Below are positions 8,378-17,293 of a stretch of DNA of 34,143 nucleotides, piece after piece. This DNA is from Oscillospiraceae bacterium. GTDB lineage: Bacteria > Bacillota > Clostridia > Oscillospirales > Acutalibacteraceae. The translations under genes and the position numbers were made by a program. How positions within the stretch are numbered: position 1 is the first letter of the stretch; each line of letters begins with the position of its first letter. Below the pieces are notes generated by a model that was not told the DNA's origin, searched no databases, and saw only the letters and a program-made list of their open reading frames with translations. The stretch is from positions 1 to 34,143 of the forward strand of contig SVPQ01000024.1 in NCBI GenBank assembly GCA_015065845.1, written 5' to 3'.

Positions 8378-10378
8378 TTAAGAAATATCTGCAAGGTCAA
8401 TATACAAGTGACCATTTTCTGCTATAAATTCTTTTCTCTCCGCAAGATTATCACCTAAAAGAAGTTCAAACTTCTCGGTAATCAATTCTTCAACATCATT
8501 TGGCTCAACTTTTATAAGACGGCGTGTCTGCGGATTCATAGTTGTAAGCCACATCATATCAGCGTCATTTTCACCAAGACCTTTTGAACGCTGAATTGTA
8601 TATTTGGCATCACCAATTTCTTCTAAAGCCATTGCTTTCTCTTTTTCAGTATAAGCAAACCAGGTTTGTCCTTTTGAAGTAATTTCATAAAGTGGTGATT
8701 CTGCAATAAACACTTTACCCTCTTTTAATAAAGTTGGCATAAGCCTGTAAATCATTGTAAGAATAAGAGTTCTGATGTGGAATCCGTCAACATCGGCATC
8801 AGTACAGATAATAATTTTACTCCAACGAAGATTTTCTAAATTAAATAAAGATAACTCTTTATTTGATTTTGATGAGACTTCAACACCACAACCTAAAACC
8901 TTAATTAAATCGGTTATAATTTCGCTTTTAAAAATTCTGTTATAGTCGAATTTAAGACAGTTAAGAATTTTACCACGGACAGGAATAACCGCTTGGAATG
9001 ACGAGTCACGAGCCTGTTTACAAGCACCAAGAGCTGAGTCACCTTCCACTATGAAGATTTCTCTTTCATTTGGGTCTTTACTACGACAATCTACAAACTT
9101 TTCAACTCTTGAAGTCATATCATTAGAACTTGAAAGTGTCTTTTTAAGATTCAACCTTGTAGTTTCAGCTTTAATTCTCGAACGCATATTTATAAGCACT
9201 TGCTCACAAATTTTATCTGCATCAAGTTTATTCTCGATAAAATAAACTTCAAGCTGATGACGAATAAACTCTGTCATAGCATCCTGAATAAATTTGTTTG
9301 TAATAGCTTTTTTAGTCTGATTTTCATAAGAAGTCTGTGTTGAGAATGATGAAATCACAAGCACAAGACAGTCTTCAACATCTTGAAAACTAATTTTAGC
9401 GTCAGTCTTTGTATATTTGCTGTTTTGTTTCAAATAAGCATCAATCTGAGCAACAAAAGCACTTTTAACCGCCTTTTCAGGTGCGCCACCGTATTCAAGC
9501 CAACTTGAGTTGTGATAATACTCTTTTAATTGCTTTTTGTTTGAGAAACAAAGAGCAATATTCATTTTCAATTTATAATCAGGCTTGTCCGCGCGGTCTC
9601 TACCCTTTCTGTCTGCTTGCCAGAACTGCACTGTACTAAGACCATCTTCACCGATAAATTCATTAACATAGTCAACAATACCATTGTTATAAACAAATTC
9701 AAATGTTTCAAATTTTGTTTCAGTAAGTTGATTTTTAAGAATAAATTTAACACCAGCGTTAACAACAGATTGCCTTTTTAAAATATCCTGAAAATATTCA
9801 AGCGGAACATCAATATCTGTAAACACCTTTAAGTCAGGACGCCATTTAATTCTTGAACCAGTATCCTTTTTATCATAAGGTGTTTTCTTCATTTCGCCAT
9901 CGATTTCACCTTGTTTGAAAGAAAGCTCATAACAGTACCCACCTGTATGTATTTCAGCTTCCATATATTCAGATGCATATTGAGTAGCACAAAGGCCAAG
10001 ACCATTAAGACCTAAAGAATACTCATAACTACCACCTTCATTGGTATTGTATTTACCACCCGCATAAAGGTCGCAGAATACTAATTCCCAGTTATAACAA
10101 TCTTCTTTCTTATTGTAATCAACTGGAATACCACGACCGAAATCCTGCACTTCAATTGATTTATCCAAGAATCTTGTGACAACAATTTTATTACCATATC
10201 CTTCACGAGCCTCATCAATTGAGTTGGAAATAATTTCAAAAACTGAATGTTCGCAACCTTCAAGTCCATCGGAACCAAAAATAACCGCAGGTCTTTTACG
10301 GACTCTGTCAGCACCTTTTAATTTTGAAATACTTTCATTACCATAACTTTGTTGTGTTTCGTTTTTTGCTTTTGCCAT
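8378..10378 (-). CDS. Type II topoisomerase subunit B (ParE/GyrB-like)
   Basis: This 666-residue ATPase subunit is the partner of the ParC-like protein. The GHKL ATPase motifs are E48..N52..D55 (FEIISNSIDEA), DFGRGIP (79-85), the AGGKY loop (about 106-110) and GLNGLGLC (variant of GLHGVGA, about 123-130). The transducer lysine loop is TSYENQTKKAI (about 349-359). The TOPRIM domain has EGDSA (445-449), PVRGKILN, and D527-x-D529-x-D531. Several of these differ from textbook gyrase, pointing to a divergent topoisomerase IV-like paralogue. It has a TTGACT/TATAAT promoter at 10441-10468 and forms an operon with the parC-like gene. Confidence 0.88.
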   Translation of the reverse strand: MAKAKNETQQSYGNESISKLKGADRVRKRPAVIFGSDGLEGCEHSVFEIISNSIDEAREGYGNKIVVTRFLDKSIEVQDFGRGIPVDYNKKEDCYNWELVFCDLYAGGKYNTNEGGSYEYSLGLNGLGLCATQYASEYMEAEIHTGGYCYELSFKQGEIDGEMKKTPYDKKDTGSRIKWRPDLKVFTDIDVPLEYFQDILKRQSVVNAGVKFILKNQLTETKFETFEFVYNNGIVDYVNEFIGEDGLSTVQFWQADRKGRDRADKPDYKLKMNIALCFSNKKQLKEYYHNSSWLEYGGAPEKAVKSAFVAQIDAYLKQNSKYTKTDAKISFQDVEDCLVLVISSFSTQTSYENQTKKAITNKFIQDAMTEFIRHQLEVYFIENKLDADKICEQVLINMRSRIKAETTRLNLKKTLSSSNDMTSRVEKFVDCRSKDPNEREIFIVEGDSALGACKQARDSSFQAVIPVRGKILNCLKFDYNRIFKSEIITDLIKVLGCGVEVSSKSNKELSLFNLENLRWSKIIICTDADVDGFHIRTLILTMIYRLMPTLLKEGKVFIAESPLYEITSKGQTWFAYTEKEKAMALEEIGDAKYTIQRSKGLGENDADMMWLTTMNPQTRRLIKVEPNDVEELITEKFELLLGDNLAERKEFIAENGHLYIDLADIS

Positions 10379-10440
10379 TTTAATACCTGACCTTTCAAAT
10401 CAACGAATATTATACAATTATTTGTTATTAAACCTATTTT

Positions 10441-10468
10441 ATTATACAAGATATTGTAATTTAGTCAA
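10441..10468 (-). promoter_or_regulatory. Promoter of the parE-parC operon
   Basis: On the minus strand TTGACT (10463-10468), 16-bp spacer, TATAAT (10441-10446). Confidence 0.7.
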
Positions 10469-10485
10469 GAATTTTTTGATTTTTT

Positions 10486-10515
10486 GCATACATAGTCTCT
10501 CATAAATCATACTTT
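10486..10515 (+). promoter_or_regulatory. SigE-like sporulation promoter of spmAB
   Basis: GCATACA (10486-10492), 15-bp spacer, CATACTTT (10508-10515). This resembles the Bacillus SigE consensus (-35 around KMATA, -10 CATACANT) and not the vegetative one. Expression in the mother cell is inferred from the match and from the sporulation role of the genes downstream. Confidence 0.45.
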
Positions 10516-10548
10516 TTATTAAATCTTAAAAAAGTAGTTGTGATAAAT

Positions 10549-11127
10549 ATGATGAATTATGTATGGGTAATAATTATAATCTTCTCATTTTTCTGTGCGA
10601 TTGCAACAAACAATATGTCCTCACTTTCTTCTGCAGTAATTTCAGGAGGTACTGAAGCAATTACGCTCGTCTTAAAATTAACTGGCATTATTTGTTTCTG
10701 GAATGGTCTTATGGCAATTGCCGAAAAAAGCGGATTAACTAGAATCATAAGCAATCTGTTAAAACCTGTTTTAAAACTTCTTTTTCCCAAACTTAAAGAC
10801 GAAAAAGCAAAAAATGCAATTTCAATGAATTTAACAGCAAATCTTTTGGGTCTTGGAAACGCCGCAACACCACTTGGTTTAGAGGCTATGAAGCGATTAC
10901 AGGAAAACTCATTAAAAAAAGACACTGCAACAGATGAAATGGTAAGATTTGTAGTCCTGAACTCCGCCGCTTTACATTTAGTACCAACAACTGTTGCGCT
11001 ATTAAGACACGAATTCGGTAGCCAGAATCCTATGGAAATATTGCTACCATCAATTGTCACATCTTTTTTAAGTGTAACAGTAGGCGTTCTTATGACATTC
11101 ATTTTGCGAAAGGCGTTTAAAATATGA
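10549..11127 (+). CDS. spmA: Spore maturation protein A
   Basis: SpmA is a membrane protein of the nucleoside-recognition (Gate) family needed for full dehydration of the spore core. The protein is about 192 residues. It starts with a hydrophobic helix (MMNYVWVIIIIFSFFCAIA) and holds the family signatures GIICFWNGLMAIAEKSG and LTANLLGLGNAATPLGLEAMK. A GTG at 10540 is also in frame, but it forms part of the likely ribosome site (GTGAT), so ATG 10549 is preferred. The stop overlaps the spmB start as ATGA, giving coupled translation. It sits divergently from parE. Confidence 0.92.
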   Translation: MMNYVWVIIIIFSFFCAIATNNMSSLSSAVISGGTEAITLVLKLTGIICFWNGLMAIAEKSGLTRIISNLLKPVLKLLFPKLKDEKAKNAISMNLTANLLGLGNAATPLGLEAMKRLQENSLKKDTATDEMVRFVVLNSAALHLVPTTVALLRHEFGSQNPMEILLPSIVTSFLSVTVGVLMTFILRKAFKI

Positions 11128-11645
11128 GTAGTTTTACAGATTATATTTTACCTTTTCTTGTTACAGTTATTGTTGTTTTCGGTGCATTAAAGGGCATTAA
11201 TGTATTTGATGTATTCCTTGATGGTGCAAAAAACGGTTTTAAAACAGTTTTAGGTATTACCCCTGCACTTATTGCATTAATAGTTGCGGTTAATATGTTA
11301 AAAAATTCTGGTGGTTTAGAAGTTATTACGAATATATTCGCTCCTATTTGTAATGTTTTAAAAATCCCTGAAGAGATTACACCTCTAGCAATTTTATCAC
11401 CAATTTCAGGTAGTGGTGCAATTTCAATGTTCGAAACAATTTTAAAGGAGCACGGGACCGATTCATTTATAGGAAGATGTGCTTCAATTATGATGGGTTC
11501 AACCGAAACAACTTTTTATGCAATTACACTTTATTATGGCTCCTGCAACATAAAAAATACACGGCACACATTGCCGAGTGCAATATGTGCCGATTTAACA
11601 AGTTTTATATTTTCGGTATTCGCAGTAAAACTCTTTATTCATTAA
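11124..11645 (+). CDS. spmB: Spore maturation protein B
   Basis: SpmB, 173 residues, is the partner of SpmA and has the same Gate-type fold with several transmembrane helices. The diagnostic stretches are PISGSGAISMFETILKEHG and the MMGSTETTFYAITLYYG motif around residues 122-138. It overlaps spmA by four bases (ATGA). Its last 11 bases overlap the 3' end of radC on the opposite strand, and no terminator was seen between them. The presence of spmAB supports, without proving, that the organism makes endospores. Confidence 0.93.
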   Translation: MSSFTDYILPFLVTVIVVFGALKGINVFDVFLDGAKNGFKTVLGITPALIALIVAVNMLKNSGGLEVITNIFAPICNVLKIPEEITPLAILSPISGSGAISMFETILKEHGTDSFIGRCASIMMGSTETTFYAITLYYGSCNIKNTRHTLPSAICADLTSFIFSVFAVKLFIH

Positions 11646-12357
11646 TTCCCGTGTCAAAGAAACCTTTATAACGCGAATCATCTCTCATAGAATAATAGGC
11701 TGTACGATTAATAATTATGTGATCAACAAGATTGATACCAAGTCTTCTTAATGTCACAGAAACTGTCATAGTTGAATCAACATCTGCATTTGATGGCAAA
11801 GCAGAACCCTCGGGATGATTATGAGCCATAATTACAAAATCCGGGTCATTTTCAAGAATTTTAGAAACTGCAGTTTTTAATTCTGTACTGGTACGAACAG
11901 AATCACCTTCAGTAAATGCTTCAACTTTCTTCAAGCGCATAGCGGAATCAAAGCAAATAAACAACAATTTTTCATTCTTTTCATTAAAATATTGCGACCT
12001 GACAAGTGCAACAAGTTCTTCCATATTTTTATAAGGTGTTCGTTTTACTGCACCTTCTTCAATGACCCTTTTATAAAGTTCGCCAATAGCAGCAAGTTGA
12101 ATAGCACTGTTTTTACCTACACCTTGTACCTCGCACAATTTTCTGGGTGTAGCCTTTATAATCTCGGTAAAAGAACCGAATTCATTAAGCAACCTGTGTG
12201 CAATTTCATTAGTATCTTCACGCGGTATTGAATAAAAGAGTAACAACTCGAGAAGTCTGTGGTCCTCGAGTTGTTCAAATCCGTTTTTAAAAACATTTTC
12301 GCGCACTCTTTCGCGATGACCTGCGTGAATATTCTTTTTAGTAGTCTGATTACTCAT
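11635..12357 (-). CDS. radC: RadC/JAB-domain protein
   Basis: This is a 240-residue RadC-family protein. A helix-hairpin-helix segment (about 73-92, CEVQGVGKNSAIQLAA) precedes a JAB/JAMM metalloprotease-like domain. The JAMM motif is complete: HNHPEGSALPSNAD with H179, H181, S189 and D192, plus an upstream Glu (E146). The biological role is unproven despite the historic DNA-repair name. It starts 33 bp after metK with a GGAG ribosome site, so metK-radC is probably one transcript. Confidence 0.92.
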   Translation of the reverse strand: MSNQTTKKNIHAGHRERVRENVFKNGFEQLEDHRLLELLLFYSIPREDTNEIAHRLLNEFGSFTEIIKATPRKLCEVQGVGKNSAIQLAAIGELYKRVIEEGAVKRTPYKNMEELVALVRSQYFNEKNEKLLFICFDSAMRLKKVEAFTEGDSVRTSTELKTAVSKILENDPDFVIMAHNHPEGSALPSNADVDSTMTVSVTLRRLGINLVDHIIINRTAYYSMRDDSRYKGFFDTGINE

Positions 12358-12390
12358 ACATTCTCCAAGAAAATATTCATTTATATCTGA

Positions 12391-13575
12391 TTAGATATTT
12401 GCAGCCTTTTTAAGAGTTTCAGCCATATCTGTTTTTTCCCAAGCAACATCAAGGTCAATTCTACCCATATGACCATAAGCTGCGAGTTCTCTGTACTGTG
12501 GTTTTCTTAAATCAAGTTTTTCAATAATTGCTGCAGGACGCAAATCAAAATTAGCATTAACAATATCTTCGAGTTGTGCGTCACTGATTTTACCTGTTCC
12601 GAATGTATCTACACGAACAGAAAGTGGTTTAGCAACACCAATTGCATACGCTAACTGAACTTCACATTTATCAGCAAGACCAGCTGTTACAATATTTTTA
12701 GCTACATATCTTGCAGCATAAGCAGCACTTCTGTCAACTTTTGTAGGGTCTTTACCTGAGAATGCACCGCCACCGTGACGAGAATATCCACCGTATGTAT
12801 CTACAATAATTTTTCTACCTGTAAGACCACTGTCACCAACAGGGCCACCAATTACAAAGTTACCTGTTGGGTTTACATAGAATCTGGTATTTTCGTCGAG
12901 ATATTTTTCTGGAATAATAGGTTTGATAACATTCTCGATAATATCTTTACGAAGCGCTTCAATATCCATTGGGTCGTGCTGAGAAGAAACAACAACTGCT
13001 TCAACTCTTACAGGATTATCGTTATCATCATATTCAACAGTAACCTGACTCTTACCATCCGGACGAAGATAAGTTAAAGTGCCATTTTTTCTTACTTCTG
13101 TAAGGCGGCGAGCTAACTTGTGTGCTAAAGAAATCGGAAGTGGCATAAGTTCTTCTGTATCGTTACAAGCAAAACCAAACATCATACCCTGGTCACCTGC
13201 ACCATGAAGGTTATAAGGGTCATCTTCACCATCTTTTAATTCAAGTGATTTATCAACACCCATAGAAATATCAGTTGATTGTTTATCAATGGTAGTCATA
13301 ACCGCACAAGTATTACCATCGAAACCACAATTTGGGTTATCAAAACCAATATCACAAACAGTTTTTCTTATAACTGCTGGAAAATCAATTTGTGCAGTAG
13401 TAGTAATTTCACCCATAACTGTAACAACACCCGTTGTACAAGTAGTTTCACAAGCAACTCTTGCTTGTTTGTCCTGTGCTAAAATAGCATCTAAAATCGC
13501 ATCAGAAACACAGTCGCAAACTTTATCAGGATGTCCTTCTGTTACTGATTCCGATGTAAAAAATCTTCTTGCCAT
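12391..13575 (-). CDS. metK: S-adenosylmethionine synthetase
   Basis: MetK makes SAM from methionine and ATP and is the methyl-donor source for the methyltransferases of the cell. The length (394) is normal. All signatures are present: EGHPDK (13-18), [10 protein letters not shown] (125-134), DSGLTGRKI, and [23 protein letters not shown] for the phosphate-binding loop. A GGAGG ribosome site precedes the ATG. The promoter at 13627-13655 is close to consensus. I see no SAM riboswitch in the short leader (about 45 bases), so it is not regulated that way here. Confidence 0.98.
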   Translation of the reverse strand: MARRFFTSESVTEGHPDKVCDCVSDAILDAILAQDKQARVACETTCTTGVVTVMGEITTTAQIDFPAVIRKTVCDIGFDNPNCGFDGNTCAVMTTIDKQSTDISMGVDKSLELKDGEDDPYNLHGAGDQGMMFGFACNDTEELMPLPISLAHKLARRLTEVRKNGTLTYLRPDGKSQVTVEYDDNDNPVRVEAVVVSSQHDPMDIEALRKDIIENVIKPIIPEKYLDENTRFYVNPTGNFVIGGPVGDSGLTGRKIIVDTYGGYSRHGGGAFSGKDPTKVDRSAAYAARYVAKNIVTAGLADKCEVQLAYAIGVAKPLSVRVDTFGTGKISDAQLEDIVNANFDLRPAAIIEKLDLRKPQYRELAAYGHMGRIDLDVAWEKTDMAETLKKAANI

Positions 13576-13626
13576 AGTAAAACCTCCGTATACGACAAAT
13601 ATTTATAATATACATACCTATTTGCT

Positions 13627-13655
13627 ATTTTACACCATAAAAAATACATTGTCAA
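13627..13655 (-). promoter_or_regulatory. Promoter of metK-radC
   Basis: On the minus strand TTGACA (13650-13655), 17-bp spacer, TAAAAT (13627-13632). It begins directly after the U tract of the mazF terminator. Confidence 0.85.
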
Positions 13656-13656
13656 G

Positions 13657-13691
13657 AAATAAAAAACAACAGACATTAAAAGTCTGTTGTT
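13657..13691 (-). terminator. Terminator of the mazF-like gene
   Basis: A perfect 10-bp stem (AACAACAGAC / GTCTGTTGTT, arms 13665-13674 and 13682-13691) is followed on the minus strand by a T-rich run. It isolates the toxin gene from metK. Confidence 0.88.
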
Positions 13692-13697
13692 CATATA

Positions 13698-14051
13698 TCA
13701 TATATTATCAAGCAAACCGAAGCTCACTGATAAAGCTTTATCAATTCTGTCCATATCATTTTCAGGTAAGTTACCCATCCGTTCTTTTAATCGTTGTTTG
13801 TCCAGAGTTCTTATTTGTTCAAGCAAAACTATTGAATCTTTTGAAAGTCCGCAGTCATTTGCATTTACACTTATATGAGTCGGTAAATTAGTTTTAAATT
13901 TCTGACTTGTTATAGCAGCAGCAATAACTGTCGGGCTATATTTGTTACCAACATTATTCTGAACAATAAGTACTGGTCTTACACCGCCTTGCTCCGAACC
14001 GACAACGGGACTTAAATCTGCGTAATAGATATCGCCTCTTTTAATAGTCAC
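13698..14051 (-). CDS. MazF/EndoA-type mRNA interferase toxin, no adjacent antitoxin
   Basis: This 117-residue protein is a PemK/MazF family endoribonuclease, closest in style to Bacillus EndoA (NdoA). The start [20 protein letters not shown] and RPVLIVQNN carry the conserved RNA-binding loop and catalytic Arg region. [13 protein letters not shown] follows, and [14 protein letters not shown] is the usual C-terminal helix segment. The start codon is GTG (14051) with GGAGAG upstream. No mazE-like gene lies in the 176 bp upstream; only a 15-codon ATG-initiated stretch is there. It has its own terminator and seems to be a single-gene unit. Confidence 0.93.
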   Translation of the reverse strand: MTIKRGDIYYADLSPVVGSEQGGVRPVLIVQNNVGNKYSPTVIAAAITSQKFKTNLPTHISVNANDCGLSKDSIVLLEQIRTLDKQRLKERMGNLPENDMDRIDKALSVSFGLLDNI

Positions 14052-14187
14052 TGTATCACTCTCCGATATTATGTTTGTACATCCCTATTTTTGACTGAAT
14101 TTACAAAAATAATCATAAAAAACGAAAAGTTATAAGTTTTAATGAAATAAAACTCTATTACAGTATATTATTCAAAGAATTTTTGTG

Positions 14188-14219
14188 TTAAAAAACCGCT
14201 AAGAAAATTCTTAGCGGTT
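14188..14219 (-). terminator. Terminator of the LRR protein gene
   Basis: A perfect 12-bp stem (14194-14205 / 14208-14219) follows the stop at 14228 by a few bases and runs into T's on the minus strand. Confidence 0.88.
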
Positions 14220-14227
14220 AAAAAATT

Positions 14228-15118
14228 TTAAACAACTTCAAATTTTATTCCAGCACCCATTGCAGCTTCCTGTGCTACAGAATTCTGTTTACCATAAATA
14301 GTAAAATTCTCATTTGTCCCCGCAAAAGCACTAGGACCAATTTCTGTAACTGAAATAGGAATTGTAAGTTTCACTAAAGAAGAACAACCAGAGAAAGCAT
14401 TATTACCGATTGTACGGGTTTCTGATGGAAGTTTTATATTCACAAGCGCTTTACAATTCTGAAAAGCAGACGGACCAATATCAATACTGGTAGCGTCACT
14501 CATAAAATAAACATTTTTAAGTTTTGAACAACTACTGAATGCAGCCGTATCAATCATATGGATAGTATCAGGTATATAAACACTTGTAATCTGAGTACCT
14601 TTAAAGCAGTTATATCCAATTTTTGAAACAGGTAACCCATTTATTTCAGCAGGAATAAGAGGCGTCATATCACTACCAAAATAGCTGTTTAGTGTTACAG
14701 AATCATCTGTTATAGTGTATTTGTAGTCAACCATTTGCACAACAGGAGCTTTAGTAGTTGGTTCTGTTGTTGTGGTTGTGGTACTGTTAGGCAATGTCTG
14801 CGGAACATAATCACTTGGATAAACAATACTGACAACAACATTAGGTCCGGTAGATGGCATAGTTGCAGTCGGGTCAGATGGATTTATAGTAGAACTTTCC
14901 GGTTCTGTTGATAAATCGAGTGAATTTATGTAAGCATCCCAATCAAAAAAACTTTCAGTTTCTGTAGGTTGCTGCAAAAGCAAAGTTGTTGATGGAACTG
15001 AAAATGAAGTAGCCGGTGTACTTGGTTCAGTATCTTTAATAAGACTGATAGTAACAATTGCCGCTACAAGAACAACCGCAATCGCAACTGAAGCAACGAT
15101 TTTTGTAGTTTTTTTCAT
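14228..15118 (-). CDS. Membrane-anchored BspA-type leucine-rich-repeat protein
   Basis: This is a 296-residue surface protein. A short basic start and one hydrophobic helix (about 8-27) act as a signal anchor. Then comes a Ser/Thr/Pro-rich stalk (about 30-125, with runs such as TTTTTTEPTTK), and an LRR_5 (BspA-like) domain fills 130-296. Its repeats read like NIKLPSETRTIGNNAFSGCSSL, about 23 residues each. The first repeat, PAEINGLPVSKIG, resembles the opening repeat of the LRR-FN3 protein at 23159-24769. Such domains usually bind other proteins or surfaces; the ligand is unknown. AAGGGAG precedes the ATG, and a terminator lies right behind the gene. Confidence 0.82.
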   Translation of the reverse strand: MKKTTKIVASVAIAVVLVAAIVTISLIKDTEPSTPATSFSVPSTTLLLQQPTETESFFDWDAYINSLDLSTEPESSTINPSDPTATMPSTGPNVVVSIVYPSDYVPQTLPNSTTTTTTEPTTKAPVVQMVDYKYTITDDSVTLNSYFGSDMTPLIPAEINGLPVSKIGYNCFKGTQITSVYIPDTIHMIDTAAFSSCSKLKNVYFMSDATSIDIGPSAFQNCKALVNIKLPSETRTIGNNAFSGCSSLVKLTIPISVTEIGPSAFAGTNENFTIYGKQNSVAQEAAMGAGIKFEVV

Positions 15119-15255
15119 ATATAAACTCCCTTAAGAATTTTGTCACAATAATATACTTTGCCATTATACTATAAAGGTTTTAAAAAGTATATAGTATTTT
15201 TTAACCAAATTGTGAATTAAATATTTCGACAATATGCTAAAAATAAACGATTTAC

Positions 15256-15284
15256 TTGTAAATAATTATACAGTGTGTTAAAAT
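15256..15284 (+). promoter_or_regulatory. Promoter of the GH13 gene
   Basis: TTGTAA (15256-15261), 17-bp spacer, TAAAAT (15279-15284). No catabolite-repression (cre) site or clear operator was seen around it. Confidence 0.65.
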
Positions 15285-15317
15285 TAATTCAAATTATGTA
15301 TAGAGTGAGGTATTTTT

Positions 15318-16991
15318 ATGCAAAAAAATTGGTACAAAGAGATGGTCGTATATCAGGTATGGCCTCGCAGTTTTAAAGACTCTAATGGTGACGGTATTGG
15401 TGACCTTGAAGGTATCTACTCAAAACTTGATTACATCAAGAGTATTGGTATAGATGCTATATGGTTCTCACCTCTTTTCTGCTCACCTAATGCCGACTAC
15501 GGTTACGACATTGCTGACTATATGGACATCAACCCAGAGTATGGCGATATGGATACTTTTAAAAAAGTTCTCGCTGGTGCACACGAACGCGGAATGAAAG
15601 TATTTATGGACCTTGTTGTGAACCACACATCAACAGAACACAAATGGTTCAAAGAAAGTTGCAAGAGCGTTGACAACCCTTACCACGATTACTATATCTG
15701 GAGAAAAGGTAAAGGTAAAAATGGTAAAAAACCACCTAATAACTGGCTTTCTACATTTGAAGGCGGTGCCTGGGAATATGTTGAAAGCGTTGATGAATAT
15801 TATCTTCACGTCTTCACAAAAGGTCAGCCAGACTTGAATATGGATAACCCAAAGGTTCGTGAAGAAGTTAAAAACATTATGAAATTTTGGCTCGATATGG
15901 GCGTTGACGGTTTCCGTGAAGATGTTATTACATACATCTCTAAAAAAGAAGGACTTCCAAATGGTTTCCCGATTCCAGTTGCTTGTGGTATGGAACACTA
16001 CAACTGTGGTCCTCACCTTTACGAGTATCTTAAAGAATTCCATGATGATGTTCTTTCAAAATATGATTGCTTTACAGTTGGTGAAGGCCCACTTCTTACA
16101 ACTGACAGAGCGTTAAAATTTGTTACTGAAGGTGAAGGTCAGGTTCTTAAAACAATGTTCAGTTTTGACCACCTTGAAGCAGACTGCTTTATGACAGACT
16201 GGATAAAAACACCTTTCAGTCTTAAAAAGATGAAAAAGTGCTACCAGAAATGGTATGATGCTATGAACGGTAAAGCATGGCACACACTTTACCTTGAAAA
16301 CCACGACCACCCACGAATTGTTGACCGTTATGGTAGTTTAAAATACAGAGTTGAAAGCGCAAAAATGCTTGCAACTATGTGTTACTTACAAAAAGGTACA
16401 CCGTTTATTTATCAGGGTCAGGAAATCGGTATGACCAACATTGAACTTCATTCTATTGATGAATTCAAAGATATGATTACCTTCAACAACCAGAAGATGT
16501 TTAATAAACTTGGTATTAAAGGCGAAAAATTCATTAAGATGGCAAATGCTGGTTCTCGTGAAAACTCAAGAACACCTGTTCAATGGGATGACTCAGAATA
16601 CGCAGGTTTCTCAACTGTTGAACCTTGGTTTAACCTTAACCCTAACTATAAAGAAATAAATGTTGCTGCAGCAGAAAAAGACCCTGACAGTATTCTTAAC
16701 TATTACAGAAAACTCTTAAAATTCAGAAAAGAAAACGAAGTTGCAATTTACGGTTCATTCAAACAATATTATGAAAACAGTAAAGACCTCTTTGTTTACG
16801 AAAGAGAACTTGATGGTGTTAAATTACTTGTAATCAACTCCTTCACTGAAAAAGAAATTGAATTCAAAGCACCACAAGGCTTTGACCTTACTAAAGGCGA
16901 ACTCGCTCTTTCAAACTACAACTACCCTGCTACAACAGGTAACGGTTTCAAAACAAAACCTTATGAGACGAGAGTTTACATTTTCAATTAA
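15318..16991 (+). CDS. GH13 alpha-glucosidase (oligo-1,6-glucosidase type)
   Basis: This 557-residue cytoplasmic enzyme of the GH13 oligo-1,6-glucosidase/alpha-glucosidase group splits alpha-glucosidic bonds in short oligosaccharides. The start WYKEMVVYQVWPRSFKDSNGDGIGDL is typical. Region I is DLVVNH (98-103), the nucleophile is D202 in GFREDVI, the acid/base is E256 in TVGEGP, and H329-D330 lies in ENHDHPR. Val203 after the nucleophile is the residue usually linked to alpha-1,6 activity (Thr goes with alpha-1,4). Glu201 before the nucleophile, where Met or Leu is usual, is unusual. A small beta domain ends the protein. There is no transporter or regulator next to it, and the exact substrate is uncertain. 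Confidence 0.93.
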   Translation: MQKNWYKEMVVYQVWPRSFKDSNGDGIGDLEGIYSKLDYIKSIGIDAIWFSPLFCSPNADYGYDIADYMDINPEYGDMDTFKKVLAGAHERGMKVFMDLVVNHTSTEHKWFKESCKSVDNPYHDYYIWRKGKGKNGKKPPNNWLSTFEGGAWEYVESVDEYYLHVFTKGQPDLNMDNPKVREEVKNIMKFWLDMGVDGFREDVITYISKKEGLPNGFPIPVACGMEHYNCGPHLYEYLKEFHDDVLSKYDCFTVGEGPLLTTDRALKFVTEGEGQVLKTMFSFDHLEADCFMTDWIKTPFSLKKMKKCYQKWYDAMNGKAWHTLYLENHDHPRIVDRYGSLKYRVESAKMLATMCYLQKGTPFIYQGQEIGMTNIELHSIDEFKDMITFNNQKMFNKLGIKGEKFIKMANAGSRENSRTPVQWDDSEYAGFSTVEPWFNLNPNYKEINVAAAEKDPDSILNYYRKLLKFRKENEVAIYGSFKQYYENSKDLFVYERELDGVKLLVINSFTEKEIEFKAPQGFDLTKGELALSNYNYPATTGNGFKTKPYETRVYIFN

Positions 16992-17060
16992 AAATATAGT
17001 TTGCTAGTTGGCAGTTGTCAAGGACTAGGAATCAGGAATTAGATATCGGATAAAGAAAAA

Positions 17061-17107
17061 TCATCCTATCATTTAAAGTTCACGAAAAATTTTAAATGAT
17101 AGGATGA
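17061..17107. repeat. 17-bp perfect inverted repeat
   Basis: Arms 17061-17077 and 17091-17107 are perfectly complementary with a 13-base loop. It is AT-rich and lies 70 bp after the GH13 gene. It has no T tract, so it is at most a weak terminator. Confidence 0.75.
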
Positions 17108-17223
17108 AACTATTTCTTCGTAGGGGATGAACCGTGTTTACCGCTACAACGCGTTGTTTAACAGAATGCATTTGAAACGAAACTATAAACCATAATTTAT
17201 TACACTCGATTGGGTTTTATTAA

Positions 17224-17293
17224 TAAAAAAACTAACTCCCACTACTACGGGCGACCACAGGTCTGCCCCTACGATTGTGGGAGTTAATTTTTT
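17224..17293. repeat. Two-level foldback (REP/MITE-like), possible terminator
   Basis: Outer arms TAACTCCCAC (17233-17242) and GTGGGAGTTA (17277-17286) are perfect, continued after one mismatch by A and T runs. The inner part GGGCGACC-ACA-GGTC-T-GCCC folds again with a one-base bulge. The flanking A/T runs allow it to stop transcription from either side. The GGGCGACCACAGGT core resembles palindromic repeats I associate with gut Clostridia; that is from memory, not searched. Confidence 0.65.

Noticed and set aside
10557..11102. 181-residue minus-strand reading frame opposite spmA
   Set aside because: Antisense shadow of a conserved gene, with no ribosome site or recognisable domain.
13576..13626. 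SAM riboswitch before metK
   Set aside because: The leader is only about 45 bases and shows none of the stems expected of a SAM riboswitch.
13289..13891. 200-residue plus-strand reading frame across metK and mazF
   Set aside because: It runs antisense through two well-identified genes, crosses the mazF terminator and metK promoter, and resembles no protein family.
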